Source of the DNA: DATKQY01 sp035532475
Lineage (GTDB): Bacteria; Actinomycetota; Acidimicrobiia; Acidimicrobiales; Bog-793
Length of the DNA stretch: 64,000 bases
Direction: 5' to 3'
Assembly (NCBI GenBank): GCA_035532475.1
Contig: DATKQY010000048.1
Span: 1-64,000 of the forward strand
The number at the start of each line of letters is the position of its first letter. Position 1 is the stretch's first letter. The notes below the pieces were generated by a model. The model did no database searches. It was given only the letters and a program-made list of their open reading frames with translations, and was not told the origin of the DNA. Shown piece after piece: positions 1 to 9,152 of this stretch. The position numbers and the translations under genes are program-made.

Positions 1-168
1 CTGCCGGTCGACGAAGATCACGTCGTCCACGAGCGTCGTGTCGCCGGTCGCGCTCCTCCTCGCCCCGGCGTGGAGGCGGCGGCCTGAGCCGTTGCGTGAC
101 GGCTCGCACCGGGGCGCCGAGGCGCAGCCCGGACGAGCACCGGGCTCCCGGCGCGCCAGGCGCGACAT
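1..168 (-). CDS. Partial N-terminal fragment of an unrecognised protein, cut by the window edge
   Basis: The minus-strand frame over bases 60 to 1 has only G or C in third codon positions and reads as plausible protein (TGDTTLVDDVIFVDRQ). An in-frame ATG lies at 168-166, but the stretch between 168 and about 61 has poorer codon bias, so the true start may be an internal GTG nearer the edge. The fragment lies downstream of the DUF885-type gene on the same strand and could be the next gene of that operon. No family can be assigned from about 20 good residues. Confidence 0.3.
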   Translation of the reverse strand, partial: MSRLARREPGARPGCASAPRCEPSRNGSGRRLHAGARRSATGDTTLVDDVIFVDRQ

Positions 169-215
169 GCCGGGGGTCGCGAGCGCCTCGCCGGCGGCCT
201 CCGGTCGAGCGCCCG

Positions 216-1472
216 TCAGGCGGCGAGGTCGCCCGGCAGGAGCTGCTCGGTGATCAGGCGGGCGAATCGCTCCGGGCGGCCGTCGACGAAGCGCCGGCAG
301 AGCGGCAGACCCTCGACGTAGCAGGAGACGTACGAGCGCCACGTCGGGTCCATCAGGAACTCGACCGACTTGGCGGCCCGTTCCCGTGGCAGCAGCGCCA
401 GCCGGGCGACCTCCTCGACGACGGCCTCCGGGTCCGCGCCGTCCTCGTGGAGGGCGAAGGCGGCGTTCGCGCGGACCGCCGAGAGCGCCTCGCCGGCGGC
501 CGAGACGACCGCGACCGCGTCGGCGTCGTAGGGGATGTGGAGCGGGCGGAAGTGCTCGGCGGCGAACGGCTCCGGTCGCCGGCCGACCACCACCTCGAGT
601 CCGAGGTCGGCCAGGCCCTCGGCGAGGAGGCACTGCGGCGTTCCGACGAGGAAGATCGACTCCTCCCACCAGCGCCTCCGGCGCACGAGGCCGACCTCCT
701 TGCGGGTGTGCTCGGTGTGGTGGCCCGGGTAGGCCTCGTGGGCGACCAGGTGGGCGAGCGAGGTCGAGAGCACGGGCAGGTCGACGTTGACCGCGACGCG
801 CGAGCGGAGTCCGCCGAGGTAGTAGTTGAAGCCGCTCCACGGCCGGTTCGTGACCAGCTCGAAGTCGACCCGCTCACCGTCGGGCAGCCCGAAGAGCCGC
901 CCCGTCCGCTCGCGCAGGTCCTCGGCGAGCGAGCGGATCGCCGGCTCGAGCCGTTCCGGCGGCACGGCCTGTGCCTCCCGCCAGGCGATCAGCCGCCCGG
1001 CGAGCGGGCCGGAGCCCGGCACGACCTCCTCGAGCGCACGGTGCGCCGCGAGGATCTCCTCCTCGGGCACCCTCGCCGGGCGCACGCCGTAGCAGGCCTC
1101 CACCTCGTCGGCGTAGCCGACGTGCTCGCCGGCGAGGATCCGGGCGGAGGTCAGCACCCCGACGACCTGGGCGCGGATCCAGCGGCGGCGCAGGGCGGCC
1201 TCGGACGAGGTCCCCTCCACCGCCTCGGGCGCGGCCCCGCGCGCGCCGGCGGGGTCCCCGAGGGGCTCACCGGCGTCGATCGCGACGAGCAGCGAACGGG
1301 CCTCGGCGACGAGGCGCTCTGGAGGCACCGCCGGGGCGGCGGCCACGCGTTCGGCGAGCGCCGGCGGTCCGTAGTACGCGTCGACGAAGCCCTCGATGTG
1401 ACGGCCGACCCCGAGGCCGAGCGTCAGGTAGCGCTCGACGATCCCGGGAGACCCAGGCCCCACGCCGGCCAA
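216..1472 (-). CDS. DUF885-family zinc-peptidase-like protein
   Basis: This 418-residue protein carries HEAYPGHHTEH in its middle third. That matches the HExxxxHH-type zinc-binding signature of the DUF885 family, a group of gluzincin-like putative carboxypeptidases. There is no signal peptide, so it is probably cytoplasmic. It starts nine bases after the stop of the dienelactone-hydrolase-like gene on the same strand, so the two are probably co-transcribed. The family assignment is good; the substrate is unknown. The HExxxxHH signature is the main sequence evidence for metal-dependent hydrolysis. Confidence 0.75.
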   Translation of the reverse strand: MAGVGPGSPGIVERYLTLGLGVGRHIEGFVDAYYGPPALAERVAAAPAVPPERLVAEARSLLVAIDAGEPLGDPAGARGAAPEAVEGTSSEAALRRRWIRAQVVGVLTSARILAGEHVGYADEVEACYGVRPARVPEEEILAAHRALEEVVPGSGPLAGRLIAWREAQAVPPERLEPAIRSLAEDLRERTGRLFGLPDGERVDFELVTNRPWSGFNYYLGGLRSRVAVNVDLPVLSTSLAHLVAHEAYPGHHTEHTRKEVGLVRRRRWWEESIFLVGTPQCLLAEGLADLGLEVVVGRRPEPFAAEHFRPLHIPYDADAVAVVSAAGEALSAVRANAAFALHEDGADPEAVVEEVARLALLPRERAAKSVEFLMDPTWRSYVSCYVEGLPLCRRFVDGRPERFARLITEQLLPGDLAA

Positions 1473-1481
1473 GGCTCGCTC

Positions 1482-2168
1482 CTAGCCGGAGAGGCGGGAG
1501 CGCAAGAACTCGATCGTGCGGGTCCAGGAACGCTCGGCGGCTTCGGGCGAGTACACCTCGGGACGGGTGTCGTTGAAGAAGGCGTGTTCGGTGCCGGCGT
1601 AGATGTGCATCGCCACGTCCTCGTTCCCGGCCGCCCTGAGCGACGCCTCCAGCTCGCGGACCCGCTCGGGCGTGGCCATGTCGTCGTGCTCGGCGAAGTG
1701 GCCAAGCACCGCGCCGGTGAGCTTGGTGTAGTCGAGCTCGACGTCCGGCCACGCGACGACGCCGTAGAAGGGCACGACGGCGCGCACCTTGTCGCCGCGG
1801 CGCGCGGCGAGGATCAGCGCCAGTCCGCCGCCCATGCAGAAGCCGACGACCCCGACGCCCTCGCCCTGGGACCGTGCCGCCAGGGTGTCGACCGCGCCGG
1901 ACATGTCCTTTGCCGCCTTGTCGATCTGCATCGCCATCATCAGCTTCTGGGCCTCGTCGGGCTCGGTCGTCTTCTGCCCGTGGTAGAGGTCGGGAGCGAG
2001 CGCGACGAAGCCCTCGGCGGCGAACCGATCGCACAGGTCCTCGATGTGGGGGACGAGCCCCCACCACTCCTGGATGACGACGACACCGGGCCCGCTGCCG
2101 CTCGGCGGCGTCGCCAGGTAGCCGTGGCCGGTCGTGCCGTTGCTCGGGAACTCGATCATCTCGCCCAT
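1482..2168 (-). CDS. Dienelactone hydrolase family protein
   Basis: An alpha/beta hydrolase of 228 residues, the usual size for dienelactone hydrolases. The catalytic triad is visible: the nucleophile Cys in GFCMGGG, the Asp in EHDD, and the His in TEHAFFND. The Glu of QEWWG that positions the Cys in this family is also present. The ATG at 2168 is preferred over upstream in-frame starts because MIEFPSNG is the usual family N-terminus and the sequence before it is arginine-rich and non-conserved. Such enzymes open lactone or ester rings in aromatic catabolism; here the substrate is unknown. It is the first gene of a probable two-gene unit with the DUF885 gene. Confidence 0.85.
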   Translation of the reverse strand: MGEMIEFPSNGTTGHGYLATPPSGSGPGVVVIQEWWGLVPHIEDLCDRFAAEGFVALAPDLYHGQKTTEPDEAQKLMMAMQIDKAAKDMSGAVDTLAARSQGEGVGVVGFCMGGGLALILAARRGDKVRAVVPFYGVVAWPDVELDYTKLTGAVLGHFAEHDDMATPERVRELEASLRAAGNEDVAMHIYAGTEHAFFNDTRPEVYSPEAAERSWTRTIEFLRSRLSG

Positions 2169-2301
2169 GGTCCAGAAGCTAGCCCGTCGGCCCCGGAGGT
2201 GACCGGCGACGGCAGTCGGCCGCCGGTCGACACCTCCTCCTGGCGGGAAGCTCTGCACCAGTGGCCGGGGCGACACGGCACCCGGGCGGCGCCGTTCGTG
2301 C

Positions 2302-3495
2302 TCAGCGGGCGTCCTGGCGGGGGACGACGGTCTCCTCGACGATCATGTAGATCGTCGCCGCCACCGGGATCGCGACGAGCGCACCGATGAGGCCGAGCAG
2401 GGAGGCCCCGATCAGCGTCGCCAGGATCGTGAGCCCCGGCGAGACGCGGACCGTGTGCTTCATCACCCTCGGGTTGAGCAGGTAGTCCTCGAGGAAGCGG
2501 TAGGCGACGTAGAACGCGGCCGTCCCGATCGCGACCGGCAGCCCGCGCGTCAGGGCCACCAGCGAGACGACGATGCCGGCGATCGTCGAGCCCACCATCG
2601 GGATCAGGTCGAACAGCGCCACGAACAGCCCGAGCAGGAGCGGGTACGGCACGCCGAAGGCCACCAGCCAGACGAAGGTCAATACGCCCGACACGAGGGA
2701 GGTGAGGAGGTTCCCGAGCATGTAGCCGCCCACCCGGTCGAACACCTCGTCGGTGAGCAGGCGCACCCGCTCCCGCCGGGACCCCGGCACGAGGCTCAGC
2801 CACAGGTGCTGCACGGCGGGAAGCGCGATGAGGAAGTAGACGGTCAGCGCGACGACGCTCACCGTCGCCACGCCGAGGGAGAGCACGACCCTCCCCGCGC
2901 CGAGGACACCACCCGCGATCGGGAACTTGAGGGTCGCGCTGCCCTTCAGGTACTTGGTGAGACGCAGGTCGGTCACCAGCCTGCCGGCCCATCCCTTGCC
3001 GCTGACGAGATCGGCCTTGTAGCGCGGGTAGTTCACCGTGAGGGCGTGGATCTCGTGGGCGATCGGCGGGACGGCGGCGGCGGCGAACGCCGCGATGACG
3101 CAGAGGAACGCGAAGGTCACCGCGATGACCGCCTGCCCCCGGGAGAAGCCGTGCTGCATCAGCCATTCGAGCGCCGGGTTCAGGCCGACCGCCACGAACA
3201 GCGAGATGCCGATGATCACGAGCACGCTGACGATGTCGACGATGCCCCGCACCAGGATGTAGGCGACGGCGACGCCGAGCGCGCCGGTGAAGCCCATGAA
3301 GAACGGCGAACGCCGGTCGAACGGGCGCCCGGGGACGCCGAGCGAGCCGGCGGTGTCGGAGAGCTCGGCCTCGACCCGCGGGGGGAGGATCAGCCCCGCG
3401 GGAGGCTCATTCGTCACCTCGACGATCTCGAGGTCGGCCCCGTTCGAGGGCTCGGCCGGCTCGGACGGGCCGTTCTCAGGGGTGAGGAGCGACAC
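2302..3495 (-). CDS. AI-2E family (UPF0118) permease
   Basis: A 397-residue integral membrane protein with a soluble acidic N-terminus of about 65 residues. Paired hydrophobic helices follow at about 70-145, then a soluble loop, then a C-terminal block of helices (about 200-390) with the family's LFDLIPMVGS segment. Known members export small molecules or act as Na+/H+ antiporters; the founding claim of AI-2 export (TqsA) does not hold for most of the family. It is transcribed divergently from the secreted CAP-like gene with about 250 bp between them. The assignment is firm at family level; the cargo is unknown. Confidence 0.85.
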   Translation of the reverse strand: MSLLTPENGPSEPAEPSNGADLEIVEVTNEPPAGLILPPRVEAELSDTAGSLGVPGRPFDRRSPFFMGFTGALGVAVAYILVRGIVDIVSVLVIIGISLFVAVGLNPALEWLMQHGFSRGQAVIAVTFAFLCVIAAFAAAAVPPIAHEIHALTVNYPRYKADLVSGKGWAGRLVTDLRLTKYLKGSATLKFPIAGGVLGAGRVVLSLGVATVSVVALTVYFLIALPAVQHLWLSLVPGSRRERVRLLTDEVFDRVGGYMLGNLLTSLVSGVLTFVWLVAFGVPYPLLLGLFVALFDLIPMVGSTIAGIVVSLVALTRGLPVAIGTAAFYVAYRFLEDYLLNPRVMKHTVRVSPGLTILATLIGASLLGLIGALVAIPVAATIYMIVEETVVPRQDAR

Positions 3496-3742
3496 CGGTC
3501 CTGCTCAGCCGCCGGCGAGGCGCGCGCACCGGCCACGCGGTCGGGCGGGGCAGCGCCTGGTCGCGGGCGGCACCAGGCATTGCTGTGGGCTTCGCGTCAC
3601 GGACGGCCATCCTATGAGAGGGATCGGTCTGAGCCTGCGGCCCACACCATTACCTGAAGAGGAGCGGTCGAAACGACGAGCGGGCGGGCGGTCTCGGGCG
3701 GAGGGACGTGACGTGGCGCGGACCGGCTGCAAAGCTGGCCGC

Positions 3743-4696
3743 ATGGACGCAGGTATCGACGCGCCGCGTCGCGCCACCCGGCGGCATCTGGCCCACCGCG
3801 GGGCGCGACGGACCGACCGGCTGGTGCTCAGCGCGGCCGGGCTCGTCGCGTTGGCGGGCGCGGCCTTCGTCGGCGGTGCCGGCGCGCCGGCCGGTGCCAG
3901 CCCGGCGCAACCCGCGGTCGCCTCGGCTCCCCACACGGTGCCGAACCCGCCGGCGAACCTCGCTCCGCCGCGCCTGCTCGAGGGGAGCGGCCCCTGCGTC
4001 GAGCGGGGTGCCGGCCCGGTCAGCTGCCCCTCGCCCTGCTTCGCCCACGGCCCGGGCGCGCCGACCCCGGACACGGCCGGCTGCACGAGGCTCGGCGTCG
4101 AAGCGATCGACGAGGGGCGCGCGATGGAGCACCTCCGCCCGATCGTGCTCCCCGACAACTACGCGCGCCTCGCGGTGAGCCAGCAGCTCTTCGTGCTGGT
4201 GGACCTCGAGCGCGTCGCCCGGGGGGTGCCCCCGCTGGTCGGCCTCGCCGCCCCGCTCGACCTCGCTGCCCAACAGGGCGCCGACCACGGCGAGGACCCG
4301 CCCGTGCGGACGCGCTACGGGGCGGTGAGCGTCGCGCCGGTCGGCAACGTCTACGGCATCGGCGGCGCCTGGGCCGGCGGGACCGTGAACGCGCTCGCGA
4401 CGCTCCAGGGCTGGATGTACGACGACGGCTGGGGCGGCAGCCGCAGCACCACGGTCAACCTCGCCTGCACCGGCGCGACGAGCCCCGGCTGCTGGGGCCA
4501 CCGCATGGAGCTGCTCGGCGAGTACAGCGGCGCCGACTGCAGGACCTGCGTCGCCGGAGCCGGCTTCGACGCGCCGCACCTCTCCTACACCGTGCTGATC
4601 GTCCGCCCGGCCCGCCCGGCGCGCCTCGTCTTCGGCTGGGACGCGAGCGTCCTCCCCCACCTCCCCGCCGGCTACGAGCGCGTGCGGGCGCCGTAG
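3743..4696 (+). CDS. Secreted CAP/SCP-like domain protein
   Basis: A 317-residue protein with a basic N-terminus followed by a hydrophobic stretch (about residues 27-48) and a small-residue region, so it is probably secreted. The C-terminal part has a CAP-like layout: a helix with DLERVARGVPPL, an LDLAAQQGADHG segment, and a cysteine-containing GCWGHRMELLG motif like the conserved GxWGHRxN of CAP proteins. At least six cysteines suggest disulfides. The ATG at 3743 is chosen because the signal sequence begins directly after it. CAP proteins are secreted and have diverse roles; nothing here fixes one. It converges on the GGDEF-EAL gene. Confidence 0.6.
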   Translation: MDAGIDAPRRATRRHLAHRGARRTDRLVLSAAGLVALAGAAFVGGAGAPAGASPAQPAVASAPHTVPNPPANLAPPRLLEGSGPCVERGAGPVSCPSPCFAHGPGAPTPDTAGCTRLGVEAIDEGRAMEHLRPIVLPDNYARLAVSQQLFVLVDLERVARGVPPLVGLAAPLDLAAQQGADHGEDPPVRTRYGAVSVAPVGNVYGIGGAWAGGTVNALATLQGWMYDDGWGGSRSTTVNLACTGATSPGCWGHRMELLGEYSGADCRTCVAGAGFDAPHLSYTVLIVRPARPARLVFGWDASVLPHLPAGYERVRAP

Positions 4697-4726
4697 CCCG
4701 GCGCCGGGCGGCGCGGGCGGCGGTCC

Positions 4727-7243
4727 CTACGGCTCGCCGACCGTCGTCGGGGCCCCGGAGGTGCTCGGGAGGAAGAGCGCCTCGACCGCGCCGGGCGGGA
4801 GCGGGCGCGAGTAGTAGAAGCCCTGGCCGTGATCGCACTGCTCGCGCTGCAGCTCGGCGAGCTGGGCCTCGTCCTCGATCCCTTCGGCGAAGGTGTCGAG
4901 CCCGAGCGTCTTGCCGAGCTGCACCAGGGTGTGGATGAGGGCGCGTGCCTCGGTCGAGCGGGCGATGCCGTTGATGAACGAGCGGTCGATCTTCAGGGCG
5001 TCGACGGGGAACTGACGCAGGTACGCGAGCGACGAGTACCCCGTGCCGAAGTCGTCGACCGCGATGCGCACGCCGAGCTCCTTCAGCGAGCGGAGCCGGC
5101 GCGAGGTCGAGTCGGCGTCGCGCATCAGGACCGTCTCGGTGAGCTCGAGGGTGAGCAGGCTCGGGTCGAGGCCGGCCTCGGCGAGCGCGGACCGTACGAC
5201 GCCGGGGAGGTCCTCCGACTCGAGCTGACGGCCGGAGACGTTCACCGAGAGCGGAACGGTGCGGCCCTGCCGGTTCCAGGCGGCCGCCTGCCCGCACGCC
5301 TCGCTGAGGACGAAGCGACCGATCGCTGAGATCAGCCCGCTCTCCTCGGCGATCGGGATGAAGTCGTCCGGCGCGACGAGGCCCCTGGTCGGGTGCTGCC
5401 AGCGGGCCAGCGCCTCGACGCCCGTCATCGCCAGGGTCCGCAGGTCGAAGGTCGGCTGGTACTCGACGAAGAGCTGGCCCCTGGCGATGGCGACACGCAG
5501 GTCCATCTCGAGCGCGAGACGGTCCTGGACGGCGAGCTGCATCTCGGGGTGGAAGAGGACGAAGCGGCCCTTGCCGGTCTGCTTGGCCTGGTAGAGGGCC
5601 ACGTCGGCGTCGCGCAGCAGCTCGTCGGCGCCGGGGCGCGCCCCGACGGCGACCCCGATGCTCGCCCGCACCGCGAGCGAGACGCCCTCGAGCCCCTCGA
5701 GGGTGAAGGGCTCGGCGAGGACCTCGAGCACCCGCTCCGCGACGACGTCGGGCCCGGCGTCGAGCGAGCGGCCCTCCACGAGGACGACGAACTCGTCGCC
5801 ACCGAGCCGGCCGACGCTGTCGCTCGGCCGCACGGCGGTGACGAGCCGCTCGGCGACCGCCTGGAGGAGCTGGTCGCCGCGCTGGTGGCCGAAGCTGTCG
5901 TTGATGTCCTTGAAGTTGTCGAGGTCGATGAAGAGCACGCCGGTCGCGAGCGGTTCGCGGCGCGCCCTCGCGAGCATCTGCTCGGCCCGGTCGACGATCA
6001 GGGCCCGGTTCGGCAGCCCGGTGAGCGAGTCGTGGAGGGCCTGGTGGCGCAGCTCCCCCGTCCGCTCGTCGACGAGGAGCAACGCCCGCTCGCGCGAGCG
6101 GGTGAGGAGCCGCAGCACGAGGAAGACCAGGATGGTCACCCCGAGGACGAGAAGGCCGACCACCAGCGCCTCGGAGAAGGCATCAGAGGACGAGCCGCCG
6201 ACGATCGTGATCCTCCAGTCCCCGTTGGCGCCCGCGGGGGCGGTCCTCGTCAAGGTGTTGGTCGCGCTCGGCCGCCCTGCGGAGCCGATCTGGACCGGTG
6301 ACGCTCCCGCCGGGACGTAGGCGAGACGCACGGCGAACCCCGCGAGGTTGCCGAGCGCCGCCTGGAGGGTCTCGGCTCCGCTGAAGGTGCCGAGCGCCCA
6401 GCCGACGAGGTCGGCACGCCGGGCCACGAGGGTCGTCGGGACGACGCCGCTGCGGTAGACGGGCGCGGCGATGAAGAACACGCCCGGGTAGAGCGCGACC
6501 GGCGGCGCGATGGCCGACGTGCCGCTGTCGGTCGAAAGGGCCAGTGCGTGCGGGAAGGGCGAGAGCGAGCCGAGCGGGGCGCAGAAGTCGAAGGTCGCGA
6601 TGTTCGTCTGCGTCGAGGTGCCCTCGTAGTAGCCGAGGCGGGAGAGGCAGTACTGGGCACGGCTCCCGGCCGGGTAGGGCGTGAAGTCCGCCGGGGACGG
6701 GGTGCGCGCGTTCGCCACCGGGTCCCTCGCGACGGTCGCGGCGAACGCCGCCAGGTCGGCGTGGGGCACGCGCTCGACGTAGGAGAAGCCGAGGCCGCCC
6801 GGGTAGCGCGAGCGGGCACCGACCCCCCGGAACCACTCGACGTAGCGGCGGTTGGTGAGCGAGGGGAACGTGCCGAAGAGCGCCTGCTGGGAGGCGACGA
6901 AGTCGGCGTCGCGCCCGACGGTCGTGACGAGCGACATCGAGATCGACGTGGCGCTCGTCCGGAACGCCGCGCGGGCGCGGCCGGCGACCGCCGAGTACCA
7001 CGCCGTCGCTCCGACCACGGCGGAGGCGAGGCCGACGAGGACCAGGACGGCGAGCGCGACCGACCAGCGCCCGGAGGGCCCGCGGCGCGCCCGTTCCGGG
7101 CGGCCGTGCTCCACCGGTGCGGCATCGGCGAGCTGCACTCCGTCGTCTCCTCCGTCGGGCCGGCGACGCGGACGCTCCGCCCCGCCGGTCGGACCCGCGC
7201 GTCTGCGAGCCAGCTGCCTAACGGCAAGATCGCGGCGCAACAT
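4727..7243 (-). CDS. Membrane CHASE-GGDEF-EAL c-di-GMP signalling protein
   Basis: About 838 residues from the ATG at 7243. In order: a cytoplasmic tail, a transmembrane helix (SVALAVLVLVGLASAVV), a large extracytoplasmic domain resembling CHASE, a second helix (VVGLLVLGVTILVFLVL), a GGDEF domain and an EAL domain. The GGDEF domain keeps GRLGGDEF and a product-binding I-site (RPSD, five residues upstream), so cyclase activity and feedback are plausible. The EAL domain keeps EALARW, the DDFGTGYSSL loop and DALKIDRSF, so phosphodiesterase activity is also plausible. CHASE domains sense small extracellular ligands. An ATG further upstream (7369) would add a non-conserved arginine-rich stretch and is less likely. 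Confidence 0.88.
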   Translation of the reverse strand: MLRRDLAVRQLARRRAGPTGGAERPRRRPDGGDDGVQLADAAPVEHGRPERARRGPSGRWSVALAVLVLVGLASAVVGATAWYSAVAGRARAAFRTSATSISMSLVTTVGRDADFVASQQALFGTFPSLTNRRYVEWFRGVGARSRYPGGLGFSYVERVPHADLAAFAATVARDPVANARTPSPADFTPYPAGSRAQYCLSRLGYYEGTSTQTNIATFDFCAPLGSLSPFPHALALSTDSGTSAIAPPVALYPGVFFIAAPVYRSGVVPTTLVARRADLVGWALGTFSGAETLQAALGNLAGFAVRLAYVPAGASPVQIGSAGRPSATNTLTRTAPAGANGDWRITIVGGSSSDAFSEALVVGLLVLGVTILVFLVLRLLTRSRERALLLVDERTGELRHQALHDSLTGLPNRALIVDRAEQMLARARREPLATGVLFIDLDNFKDINDSFGHQRGDQLLQAVAERLVTAVRPSDSVGRLGGDEFVVLVEGRSLDAGPDVVAERVLEVLAEPFTLEGLEGVSLAVRASIGVAVGARPGADELLRDADVALYQAKQTGKGRFVLFHPEMQLAVQDRLALEMDLRVAIARGQLFVEYQPTFDLRTLAMTGVEALARWQHPTRGLVAPDDFIPIAEESGLISAIGRFVLSEACGQAAAWNRQGRTVPLSVNVSGRQLESEDLPGVVRSALAEAGLDPSLLTLELTETVLMRDADSTSRRLRSLKELGVRIAVDDFGTGYSSLAYLRQFPVDALKIDRSFINGIARSTEARALIHTLVQLGKTLGLDTFAEGIEDEAQLAELQREQCDHGQGFYYSRPLPPGAVEALFLPSTSGAPTTVGEP

Positions 7244-7365
7244 TACCGCCGCCCTCGCCTCCCCCGCCCCGAGCGGCGCGCGGAGGGTGCGGCGCGCCCG
7301 CGCCAGGTGGGTACCTCCCGGCGCCGACCGGTAGCCCGAGGCACCTCGCGGCCCGGGCTCGCCCC

Positions 7366-7650
7366 TCAACGGGTCGTTGACAAATGCCTGGTGAGCTGGA
7401 GCGACGTGCGCGCCCAGACAGCCTTTCCTCCCGGCGGGTCGGATTCATCCTCTCCAACACAAAAGGGCTGGGGGAAAGTAGGGATAGGTCCGCCATCAAC
7501 CGGGTGCAGCGTCCATTGCCGTTCGGGAAAGGGTGGACGCTCGCCAAGCGGCAGTGAAGCCGGGCCGCCAAGTCGTCGGGTTCGAACAGGCGATTGGCAT
7601 GCCAAGACACAGTGAAAGGCCACAACCTATTCGTTGGATTCTTGGAACGC
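7366..7650 (-). pseudogene. Fic-domain 'mobile mystery protein B' relic
   Basis: The minus frame around 7600-7476 reads FEPDDLAARLHCRLAS followed by VHPFPNGNGR (near 7538-7509) and then RLMADLSLL. HPFxxGNGR is the catalytic loop of Fic AMP-transferases, and the flanking residues match the Fic protein known as mobile mystery protein B. After about 7470 the homology shifts to another frame (QPFCVGED...DPPGG...), a plausible family C-terminus. Upstream of about 7650 no N-terminal Fic sequence is seen. I read this as a decayed gene with at least one frameshift and a lost 5' part. These proteins usually sit beside a partner, mobile mystery protein A, which is absent here. Confidence 0.6.
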
Positions 7651-7812
7651 TCCCACCGACCGGAGCAGTGCAGCGGGGACGTCGCTGCGTCCGCAGGTCG
7701 GCACTGATCGTCCCGGCGATCGACTCAGCCTCCGAAGCACCTCCTGAAGCGCTCGTCATCGCTCGGGGACCAGGTCAAGGGGTGGTTCTGTGAATCTCCC
7801 CGGCAGGTTCCG

Positions 7813-8263
7813 TCAAGGACCTCGTCCCGGTCGACCCGGTGGCGGAGGATCGCGCTCCAGGTAGCGGCCGTCGGGGGGCGCGAAGCCGAACCGCTCGTAG
7901 AGACCGTGCGCGTCGGAGGTGTGCAGCATCCAGCGGAAGCCCGCGCCGGGGCCGCGCTCGATCATCTCCTCCACGAGGGCGACGCCGAGGCCCTCACCCC
8001 GGCACCCAGGCTCGACGTAGACGTCGGCCAGGTACGCCAGCGCGTGGCCGTCCGAGAGGGCCCGGGCGAAGCCGACCATGCGGCCGCTCGCGCGCTCGTA
8101 GGCGCCGACGACCCGCCATGCCCCGGCGATCTGGGCCTCGACGACGTCGCGGGTCCGCCACCGCCCCCAGTACGCCTGCTCGGAGAGGAACCGCCCACAC
8201 CGCGTCGAGCTGGACCCGGGCCGGATCGTCGGCCAGCTCGTACGCGCCGAAGGACCGCGCCAC
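7813..8263 (-). pseudogene. GNAT acetyltransferase, interrupted by a single-base frameshift
   Basis: From a GTG at 8263 the frame reads VARSFGAYELADDPARVQ as far as DAVW. The natural continuation (RFLSEQAYWGRWRTRD) then needs removal of one G from the GGG run at 8196-8194. After that shift the frame is open to the stop at 7813 and contains the GNAT acetyl-CoA loop GCRGEGLGVALVEEM and a C-terminal HGLYERFGF segment. The corrected product would be about 149 residues, normal for the family. The decay must be recent, or it is a sequencing error in a G run. The intact 88-residue 3' frame alone lacks the N-terminal half of the fold. Confidence 0.8.
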
Positions 8264-8301
8264 GCCCGTAGAAGGTAGCGGGACGCCGGCCGGGGCCCGC
8301 C

Positions 8302-9093
8302 TCAGCGGCTGAGCGAGTTGAGCAGCTCGGCCGGCGCCGGGCAGTCGGCGCGTCCGAGCGCGCTGAGGGGGTCCGTCGGCCCGTCGGGCCCGACGATGCG
8401 CGCCGCCTCGGAGGCGGCGAGCAGCTGCCCGCCGGCGGCGCTCGAGGCGCAGGCCGAGAAGAGCGGCCCGGGCAGCACCCGCCCGACGCCGGCGACGACC
8501 CACAGCTCGAGCCCCGCCGCCCGCGCGGCGCGGGCGAGCTCGGCGGCGTCGAGGTCGAGGACATAGCCGTCCGGTCCGGCGGCCCGTGCCTCGACCACCA
8601 CGAGGGGCCGACCGGCGAGCGCCTCCGCGAGCTCCTCCGGGCAGAAGCCGCTCACCCGGACGTCCGCTTCCGCCCGGCCGCCCCGCCCGAACCTGCTCGT
8701 CGCGTAGCGCAGCGCCGAGGGGGTCCCGACGAGGCGCACGTCGCAGTCGGGACGCTGGGCCAGCGCCTCGGCGCCGCTCCCGGCCGCGTCGGTGGCGACG
8801 AGGGCGCCGGCGGGGAACGCCGCGGCGAGCTCCTCGACGGTCGGGTCCTCCGAGATCCGCCTCGCGGCGAGGCGCGCCGCAGCGGCGGGGTCGGCGGCCG
8901 AGAGCACGTGCGCCGCGGTCCACCACAGCGGGCCGCAGTCCGGGTGGAACTCGAGCAGTCGCCGGCAGGCGATGACGAGCGCCCGGGGCTCGCGGGCGAG
9001 GTCCCCGAGCGCCTCGGCCGCCTCGAGCGCGAGCAGGCCGGCGTCGGCGTCGCCGGCCCGGGCGACGAAGCGGAGGCGCTCGATCGGGTGCAT
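8302..9093 (-). CDS. Unrecognised cytoplasmic protein, possibly eIF2B/ISOCOT-like
   Basis: A 263-residue, alanine-rich soluble protein with strong coding bias. The first 90 residues are helical. The rest alternates beta strands and helices (GALVATDAAG, PLVVVEARAAG, LELWVVAGVGRVLPG). That loosely recalls the Rossmann-like domain of eIF2B/methylthioribose-1-phosphate isomerase proteins, but no catalytic motif is certain. It lies just upstream of the broken GNAT gene on the same strand (38 bp apart). Treat it as a conserved hypothetical. Confidence 0.55.
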   Translation of the reverse strand: MHPIERLRFVARAGDADAGLLALEAAEALGDLAREPRALVIACRRLLEFHPDCGPLWWTAAHVLSAADPAAAARLAARRISEDPTVEELAAAFPAGALVATDAAGSGAEALAQRPDCDVRLVGTPSALRYATSRFGRGGRAEADVRVSGFCPEELAEALAGRPLVVVEARAAGPDGYVLDLDAAELARAARAAGLELWVVAGVGRVLPGPLFSACASSAAGGQLLAASEAARIVGPDGPTDPLSALGRADCPAPAELLNSLSR

Positions 9094-9152
9094 CTGTGCA
9101 GGGTACCGAGACCCGGGCCCGGCGCGGGCTCAGCCGCCGCGGCCCGGACGCC

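Noticed and set aside
96..2390. A long open plus-strand frame of 764 codons
   Set aside because: It is antisense to the DUF885 and dienelactone hydrolase genes, is rich in Arg/Gly/Ala and has no domain signatures. In such GC-rich DNA long antisense frames arise by chance.
4696..4709. GCCCGGCGCCGGGC as a terminator after the CAP-like gene
   Set aside because: The palindrome has no loop bases and cannot form a sensible hairpin.
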